A DNA stretch of 11,561 nucleotides, from positions 1 to 11,561 of the forward strand of contig JBKDQE010000062.1 of NCBI GenBank assembly GCA_046342195.1, read 5' to 3'. Position 1 is the stretch's first letter; each line of letters begins with the position of its first letter. Under the pieces are notes generated by a model that was given only the letters and a program-made list of their open reading frames with translations, did no database searches and was not told the origin of the DNA. The position numbers and the translations under genes are program-made. Below, one piece after another: positions 7,250 through 11,561 of the stretch. The DNA comes from CANHBY01 sp046342195. GTDB taxonomy: Bacteria; Pseudomonadota; Gammaproteobacteria; Burkholderiales; Burkholderiaceae_C.

Positions 7250-9562
7250 ATGACCAAAGCATCCCGCTGGGCTTTGTTGATCTTTTTCGTGGCTGCGACC
7301 GGAACGGGCCTGGTGTTGGCCTTTTTGTTGGCAGTGGCCACCAACAACCGATCTTTCTATGAAAGGAATTTCGCTTGGTTGTTTTGGGTCAATGGGGCTG
7401 TGGCGGTGATGTTGCTGTGCGTGATCGGGGTGGCCTCAATTCGCCTTTATGTTCGCATTTCCAGAGGCAAATTTGGGGCCCGATTGCTCACAAAACTGGC
7501 GGCTTTCTTTGCCTTGGTCGGGGTGTTGCCCGGGGTTTTGATTTACACCGTAAGTTTTCAATTTGTGTCGCGCAGCATCGAGAGCTGGTTTGATGTGCGC
7601 GTTGAAGGGGCGCTCGATGCCGGCTTGTCATTGGCTCAAAGCACCCTGGACACCCAGGTCAATCAAGTGGCCGACAAAGCTCGCAGTGCCGCTGATCAAA
7701 TCGGAGAAAACCGGGGGGTGCTTCAGGCTGTGCTGCTAGAGCGGCTCAGAGCACAACTGGGCGTCCTGGATTTGGCGATCATTGGCCCAAATGGCCAGCC
7801 CTTGCTGGTGGCGGGCAGTTTTTCAGCTTCCCTCGCACCCGAATGGGCCTCTCCGAGCCGCATTCGTCAGGCACGCAATGGCCAGGTCATCAGCGAACTG
7901 GAGGGCCTTGAAGATGAAGCGGCACTGGCAGGCGGGTATGCGGTACCTGCCATTCACGCCTTGGCGTATATTCCCAACACAGAAATTGATCTCTCCCGTC
8001 AAGATCGTTTCATCTATATGGCTCAACCGCTTCCCCCTGAATTGGCACGCAACGCATTGGCCGTGCAAGCTGCCTATCGCGAATATCAACAGCGCGCCCT
8101 GGCCCGCACGGGTCTGCGAAAAATGTACATTGGCACCCTCACATTGGCCTTGATTCTTGCGGTTTTTGGGGCCTTGTTGTTAGCCGTTACCGTGTCGAGG
8201 CAATTGGCCCAGCCTCTGCTCTTGCTGGCAGAGGGCATGCGGCAAGTGGCCATGGGTGATTTAAGCGCTAAGCCCGTTATTGTGTCTCGAGATGAATTGG
8301 GTGGCCTGACTCGCTCATTCGCCGAAATGACCCAGCAATTGGCTGATGCACGAGCCCTGGCACAGCAAAGTGTGGCCCAAGTGGAAGGGGCTCGCACAAA
8401 TTTGCAGACCATCCTTGACAGCATCACCGCAGGGGTCATTGTTTTTGACCGAGAGGGCCATATTGAAATCATCAACCCCGGCGCTCAACGAATTTTACGT
8501 TGGCCTCTTTCAGGTAAGCCGTACCATCGTTTAGAAGATGCCCCTGGTCTTGAGGGCTTCGCTCAGTCGATTTGGCAGCGTTTTGAGCTGCATGCCACCA
8601 GCCCCGAGGCTGGAGAACGCGATCAATGGCAAGACTCCTTCGTGTTGCCCCCGCCCGGCGCGGAGGTCGAGCGTGAACCTTTGACCTTGCTGGTACGCGG
8701 GGCTGTTTTGCCGGCGGGGGCTCGCTTGATGGTCTTTGATGATATTTCTTCGGTGGTCTCGGCTCAGCGAAGTGAGGCTTGGGCAGAAGTGGCACGCCGC
8801 TTGGCTCATGAAATCAAAAACCCCTTGACCCCCATTCAGCTCTCTGCCGAGCGTTTGCAGCATAAACTTGAGCCCAAGCTGGAAGGAGTCGATCAAGCCA
8901 TGCTGGTCCGATGTGTGGGAACCATCGTCACTCAAGTTCAGGCCATGAAGACCTTGGTCAATGAATTTCGTGATTACGCACGCTTGCCCTCAGCCCGCAT
9001 GATCAGCCTTGATCTTAATGCGCTTGTTTCGGAGGTTCTGGGCCTTTACGGTCACGCCCAGGAGGCCGGACGCTTGCATGCCGAGCTTGGGCACGCTGTC
9101 CCCCCCGTGGAGGGCGATCCGACCCAGATTCGGCAAGTGATTCATAATCTCGTTCAAAATGCCCTGGATGCCGTGGCCCATCAAGATGATGGATGGGTTA
9201 GTGTGCGCACCGAAGCCAGCCGAAATGACCACGGTGAGCTGCGGGCAGTACGATTGGATATTACAGACAACGGGCCCGGGTTTCCTGACAAGGTGCTCAA
9301 GCGCGCTTTCGAGCCTTATGTCACCACCAAGGCGAAGGGCACTGGCTTGGGCTTGGCGGTTGTGAAAAAAATTGCGGATGAACACGGTGCACGGGTCAGA
9401 ATTGCAAACCTGGATCCGCCACACTCAGAAAATACCGGCCCAAAATCAGCTATTAACCCCCTCACACGAGCCCAAGGGGCTCAAGTTTCGCTATCATTTT
9501 CGAAAATTTTGCAATCCCATGTTGCTGGGGTTGTCGTTGATTCTTCTGAACCGCGGTCTTAA
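7250..9562 (+). CDS. ntrY: NtrY-like membrane sensor histidine kinase
   Basis: This is the sensor of an NtrY/NtrX-type two-component system, expected to autophosphorylate and pass phosphate to the adjacent regulator. The 770-residue protein shows membrane segments at about 8-29, 43-64 and 83-104, an extracytoplasmic sensor region (about 105-290), another membrane segment (about 293-315), HAMP (about 316-370), PAS (about 381-500, QTILDSITAGVIVFDREGHI) and the kinase core. The phospho-accepting histidine is H520 in RRLAHEIKNPLTPIQLSAER. The N box is at about 626-643 (NLVQNALD), the G1 box is DNGPGFPD and the G2 box is KGTGLGLAVVKK at about 696-707. The ATPase domain carries an extra loop of roughly 20 residues near 722-742. 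Ten bases separate it from DUF4390 and nine from the regulator. The symbol follows architecture and order; the signal sensed is unknown. Confidence 0.92.
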   Translation: MTKASRWALLIFFVAATGTGLVLAFLLAVATNNRSFYERNFAWLFWVNGAVAVMLLCVIGVASIRLYVRISRGKFGARLLTKLAAFFALVGVLPGVLIYTVSFQFVSRSIESWFDVRVEGALDAGLSLAQSTLDTQVNQVADKARSAADQIGENRGVLQAVLLERLRAQLGVLDLAIIGPNGQPLLVAGSFSASLAPEWASPSRIRQARNGQVISELEGLEDEAALAGGYAVPAIHALAYIPNTEIDLSRQDRFIYMAQPLPPELARNALAVQAAYREYQQRALARTGLRKMYIGTLTLALILAVFGALLLAVTVSRQLAQPLLLLAEGMRQVAMGDLSAKPVIVSRDELGGLTRSFAEMTQQLADARALAQQSVAQVEGARTNLQTILDSITAGVIVFDREGHIEIINPGAQRILRWPLSGKPYHRLEDAPGLEGFAQSIWQRFELHATSPEAGERDQWQDSFVLPPPGAEVEREPLTLLVRGAVLPAGARLMVFDDISSVVSAQRSEAWAEVARRLAHEIKNPLTPIQLSAERLQHKLEPKLEGVDQAMLVRCVGTIVTQVQAMKTLVNEFRDYARLPSARMISLDLNALVSEVLGLYGHAQEAGRLHAELGHAVPPVEGDPTQIRQVIHNLVQNALDAVAHQDDGWVSVRTEASRNDHGELRAVRLDITDNGPGFPDKVLKRAFEPYVTTKAKGTGLGLAVVKKIADEHGARVRIANLDPPHSENTGPKSAINPLTRAQGAQVSLSFSKILQSHVAGVVVDSSEPRS

Positions 9563-9571
9563 TAAGTTTCC

Positions 9572-10267
9572 ATGGCTAACATTCTTGTCGTTGATGACGA
9601 ATTAGGGATTCGAGCGCTTTTGTCCGAGATTTTGACCGATGAGGGGCATACGGTTGAATTGGCAGAAAATGCTGCTCAGGCGCGCCTCTGGCGCGAGAAA
9701 CAGCGGCCTGATCTCGTTTTGCTCGATATCTGGATGCCCGACGTTGATGGGGTAACACTGCTCAAGGAGTGGGCTTCATCTGGCCTGCTCACCATGCCTG
9801 TAATCATGATGAGTGGCCACGGCACCATCGATACTGCCGTCGAAGCCACCAAATTCGGCGCTGTTGCTTTTCTTGAGAAGCCCATTACGCTGCAAAAATT
9901 GTTGCGTGCAGTTGAACAAGCTCTCATGAAGCCACAGCCTCGTTCAATATTAGGGCAATCTGTGGCCCGGGTTGAGGGGGTGGGCGGCTATTCTGCCTTG
10001 AGTCAAGCAGACTCTCATACGGTAGTCATGTCTTCCTTGATGCCTGGGCCTACCGGCCCTCAATCGGCCCAAAGTTTCGATCTTGACCGTCCTTTGCGTG
10101 AAGCCAGAGATGTCTTTGAAAAAAGCTACTTTGAATTTCACTTGGCTCAAGAAAACGGCAGCATGACACGGGTGGCTGAAAAGACGGGCCTGGAAAGAAC
10201 GCATCTTTACCGCAAGCTCAAGCAGCTTGGGGTTGACCTTTCCCGCAACAAGCGCAGCACGGTTTGA
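9572..10267 (+). CDS. NtrX-like response regulator without AAA+ domain (REC plus Fis-type HTH)
   Basis: This is the partner response regulator of the NtrY-like kinase. The 231-residue protein has a receiver domain (about 1-118) with acidic pocket D8/D9, phosphoacceptor D52 in LLDIWMPDVDG, S81 in MMSGHG at the switch position and K103 in FLEKP. A linker (about 120-172) leads directly to a Fis-type helix-turn-helix (about 175-222, ending LERTHLYRKLKQLGVD). The central sigma-54-interacting AAA+ ATPase of classical NtrX (about 450 residues in total) is absent: no Walker A or GAFTGA motif is present and there is no frameshift, so this is a genuine short form. It therefore cannot act as a standard sigma-54 activator and probably regulates sigma-70 promoters by binding or repression. 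Similar short forms occur downstream of ntrY in Burkholderiales as far as I recall. The Shine-Dalgarno is weak; the gene ends 67 bases before the tRNA. Confidence 0.9.
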   Translation: MANILVVDDELGIRALLSEILTDEGHTVELAENAAQARLWREKQRPDLVLLDIWMPDVDGVTLLKEWASSGLLTMPVIMMSGHGTIDTAVEATKFGAVAFLEKPITLQKLLRAVEQALMKPQPRSILGQSVARVEGVGGYSALSQADSHTVVMSSLMPGPTGPQSAQSFDLDRPLREARDVFEKSYFEFHLAQENGSMTRVAEKTGLERTHLYRKLKQLGVDLSRNKRSTV

Positions 10268-10295
10268 GTGCCGCCTTGTGCATCACCCGGGCACG

Positions 10296-10325
10296 TGGAC
10301 CAGGCTCTTTTGATTGTGATAAAAT
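10296..10325 (+). promoter_or_regulatory. Candidate sigma-70 promoter of tRNA-Phe
   Basis: TGGACC (10296-10301, four of six matches to the -35 consensus) and TAAAAT (10320-10325, five of six to the -10) are separated by 18 bases and would place the start near 10332, just before the mature tRNA 5' end at 10335. The position fits well but the -35 box is only moderate; read-through from the ntrX-like gene is also possible, as no clear terminator separates them. Confidence 0.45.
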
Positions 10326-10334
10326 ATCAGCTTA

Positions 10335-10410
10335 GGCCAAGTAGCTCAGTTGGTAGAGCAGCGGACTGAAAATCCGTGTGTCGGTGGTTCGATTCCGCCC
10401 TTGGCCACCA
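10335..10410 (+). tRNA. tRNA-Phe (GAA), CCA encoded
   Basis: This is a complete 76-base tRNA cloverleaf. The acceptor stem is GGCCAAG/CTTGGCC with discriminator A and an encoded CCA end. The D arm is GCTC/GAGC with the AGTTGGTA loop, the anticodon stem is GCGGA/TCCGT with loop CTGAAAA giving anticodon GAA, and the T arm is GGTGG/CCGCC with loop TTCGATT. The D arm and T loop are standard and close to E. coli tRNA-Phe. It decodes UUC and UUU. The 3' end is intact, and no duplicated copy that would mark an integrated element is visible in the window. Confidence 0.98.
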
Positions 10411-10416
10411 CCATTC

Positions 10417-10447
10417 AACGCCCAACCGTTCTCGGTTGGGCGTTTTC
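10417..10447 (+). terminator. Rho-independent terminator after tRNA-Phe
   Basis: A 12-base-pair stem (AACGCCCAACCG at 10417-10428 with CGGTTGGGCGTT at 10433-10444) with a TTCT loop is followed by a short T run (TTTT at 10443-10446). It starts six bases after the tRNA CCA end and should end the tRNA transcript, and possibly read-through from the ntrYX operon. Confidence 0.9.
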
Positions 10448-10716
10448 ACTTCCAGACCCCACACGGTACGCGGGGTTCGCGCGGATTCTGCGTGTGCCAG
10501 GGGGTGGTCAGAACCGGTGCCCGTGGTGGCTGGTTCAACCCTTTTCTGCCCTCTGTTCTCTGGAAATCTCCGCCAACTTTTTCGCCGTAGCACACGCACA
10601 TCGCCTTGCGTGACAACGACTTCTGCTTATGTTGGATTTTCGAGTTCGCCGACCGGCTTGGATGGGCAAACCGTCAGGCCGAAATGAAGTCCGGGGCTGC
10701 GCACGGCATCCAGTAC
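10448..10716. other. Unassigned segment between tRNA terminator and IS5 remnant
   Basis: About 270 bases downstream of the tRNA-Phe terminator show no credible gene. Open frames exist on both strands but none has a ribosome-binding site, recognisable motif or family match. The 3' part may contain the decayed 5' end and left terminus of the IS5-family element that follows, but I could not locate an inverted repeat. Confidence 0.4.
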
Positions 10717-11335
10717 ACACCTTGGCGCCGGTTGGACTTCACGAGTGTTCAGTAGGCATGCAGAACACGCACCGGCGATTTTGTCGCTGGCGCGATAAGG
10801 GTGTATGGGAATTTTTGCTTGAGCGATTGATTGATGAGCCCAATTACGAATGGCTGATGATCGACGCCAGTCACTGCAAGGTTCACCCGCACGCAGCGGG
10901 TGCGCGGGGAGGAAACCAGGAGATGAGTCGCACCAAAGGGGGCTCAACACGAAGCTACATTTGGCCGTGGATGCGTTTGGTATGCCGATCCGAATTATTG
11001 CTGCGGAAGGTGCCCGGGCGGATTAGGCTGAGGCTGCAAGCCTGATTGAAGGTATTGATGCCGAGACCCTGATTGCCGATAAAGGCGATGACAGTGACGC
11101 CATCATCCGGCAAGCCCGGAGCCAAGGCATGCAAGCGCAAATTCCGCCACGCAAGAATCGCAAGGAACCGCGCGACCATGACAAGCCCCTCGACCGCCAG
11201 CGCGACCCAGTCGAAAATGCTTTTTTGCACCTCAAGGGATGGCGCGGCATTGCCACGCGTTACGCTAAAAATCTGGCTTCATTCCTCGCTGCCGCACAGA
11301 TTCGATGCCTCGCCCTTTGGCCCAGAGTCTCGTGA
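10717..11335 (+). pseudogene. IS5-family transposase remnant (frameshifts and in-frame stop)
   Basis: This is a decayed DDE transposase of the IS5 family. A short degenerate PWRRL stretch at about 10720 (normally PWRDLP) lies in one frame. From 10758 a second frame reads MQNTHRRFCRWRDKGVWEF, then WLMIDASHCKVHPHAAGARG and MSRTKGG. Near 10943 one base is missing, so the continuation (NTKLHLAVDAFGMPIRI) is in another frame. That frame has a TAG stop at 11024-11026 and then runs through SLIEGIDAETLIADKG, the basic KNRKEPRDHD and VENAFLHLKGWRGIATRYAK to TGA at 11333-11335. The three DDE neighbourhoods (DASH, ADKGDD, VENAF) are still visible, though the second reads GDD where family members usually have GYD. 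The N-terminal portion is largely unrecognisable. The gene cannot give a full transposase. Family call is confident from these motifs; the exact IS is not identified. Confidence 0.88.
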
Positions 11336-11421
11336 CGACAGTATCCAGCCTGACTGCGTCATGAATTTTGAGCTTGATTTTGAGGGTAAGAAGGCACTTG
11401 AGGTAGATGGAGAATTTAAAG
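11336..11421. other. Short segment between IS5 remnant and IS3 left end
   Basis: These 86 bases may be the right tail of the IS5-family element or a relic of pre-existing DNA. An open frame from ATG 11361 (MNFELDFEGKKALEVDGEFK) reads into the IS3 terminus and stops at 11451-11453. The peptide looks protein-like, but it has no ribosome-binding site and no recognisable family, so it is not called as a gene. Confidence 0.3.
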
Positions 11422-11447
11422 TGACCTGCCCCCCACCAGCCGTACCA
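11422..11447 (+). repeat. Left terminal inverted repeat (IRL) of IS3-family element
   Basis: It begins TGACCTGCCCCCC and ends GTACCA; compared with the right repeat (116-140 read on the minus strand), the first 12 bases are identical, one C is extra, and 9 of the next 13 bases match. This is the transposase binding and cleavage end. Confidence 0.82.
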
Positions 11448-11489
11448 GCATAAAGTTCGTGAAGTCCGTCAACCAGGAGAATGACGGAC

Positions 11490-11561
11490 ATGAAGAAGAG
11501 CAGATTTACCGAAGAGCAGATCATTGGGTTTCTGAGGCAGGCCGAGGCCGGCATCCCGATC
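11490..11561 (+). CDS. IS3-family transposase OrfA, N-terminal fragment
   Basis: The first 24 codons of an IS3 OrfA are present, beginning MKKSRFTEEQIIGFLRQAEA, a highly characteristic opening of this group; the rest, including the helix-turn-helix and leucine zipper, is beyond the window edge. OrfA binds the IS ends and is normally fused to OrfB by programmed -1 frameshifting to make the active transposase. An AGGAGA at 11475-11480 lies about ten bases before ATG 11490. An in-frame ATG at 11481 is too close to that site, so 11490 is preferred. No inactivating change is seen in the visible part. Confidence 0.9.
   Translation, partial: MKKSRFTEEQIIGFLRQAEAGIPI

Larger units (their letters stand above)
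11422..11561 (+). mobile_element. Left end of an IS3-family insertion sequence (partial)
   Basis: The element starts at 11422 with the terminal inverted repeat TGACCTGCCCCCC and runs off the window. It contains a 68-base leader and the start of orfA. It has the same orientation as the element end at 1-140, and its terminal repeat matches that end, so both belong to the same or a very close IS. It inserted next to, or into, the tail of the IS5-family remnant. Confidence 0.88.

Noticed and set aside
10327..10599. 90-codon minus-strand frame ending in a peptide like AESNHRHTDFQSAALPTELL
   Set aside because: It is the antisense translation of the tRNA-Phe gene, a well-known spurious protein pattern in databases.
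10758..11335. IS5-family transposase frameshift as programmed frameshifting
   Set aside because: Besides the one-base loss near 10943 there is an in-frame TAG at 11024 and a degraded N-terminus, so decay is the simpler explanation.
1..11561. CRISPR array, toxin-antitoxin pair, prophage or defence system
   Set aside because: No regularly spaced direct repeats, no paired small genes with ribosome-binding sites and no phage or defence motifs were seen on either strand.

Overview
This window looks like chromosomal DNA of a betaproteobacterium, probably of the order Burkholderiales. The evidence is a System I cytochrome c maturation operon of betaproteobacterial type (ccmE-ccmF-ccmG-ccmH-ccmI with four-base ATGA overlaps) and a DUF4390 gene followed by an NtrY-type sensor kinase and a short NtrX-like regulator without an AAA+ domain. 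These assignments come from reading motifs; no database search was run, so the genus is not resolved.

Layout. Positions 1-140 are the right end of an IS3-family insertion sequence (last codons of its orfB, then the terminal inverted repeat). Positions 141-403 hold no gene I can name. On the minus strand follow a LON-domain protein (404-1114) and, upstream of it, the ccm operon, transcribed from about 6286 down to 1228. On the plus strand, divergent from ccmE, lies a tight three-gene operon: DUF4390 protein (6559-7239), ntrY-like kinase (7250-9562) and ntrX-like regulator (9572-10267). A tRNA-Phe(GAA) with a strong hairpin terminator follows (10335-10447). The rest is accessory: a decayed IS5-family transposase (about 10717-11335), an 86-base segment of unclear origin, and the left end of an IS3-family element (11422-11561) that opens its orfA and runs off the window.

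How the genes work together. CcmE carries heme in the periplasm, CcmF transfers it to apocytochrome c, and CcmG, CcmH and CcmI keep the apocytochrome cysteines reduced and present the substrate. The heme export and loading genes ccmA, ccmB, ccmC and ccmD are not in this window and must lie elsewhere if the pathway is complete. NtrY/NtrX form a membrane two-component system; NtrYX systems elsewhere are tied to nitrogen or redox and respiratory control, so the divergent arrangement with ccm is suggestive but not proof of a link.

The two window edges are the two ends of the same kind of IS3 element, in the same orientation, with exactly 140 bases of each included. This suggests the window is a complete assembly contig that stops inside a multicopy IS. 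I found no convincing new biological system. The most notable points are the IS-bounded geometry, a 38-base perfect palindrome inside the transposase gene, an unusually long CcmH with an extra cysteine pair, and the regulator that lacks its sigma-54 domain.
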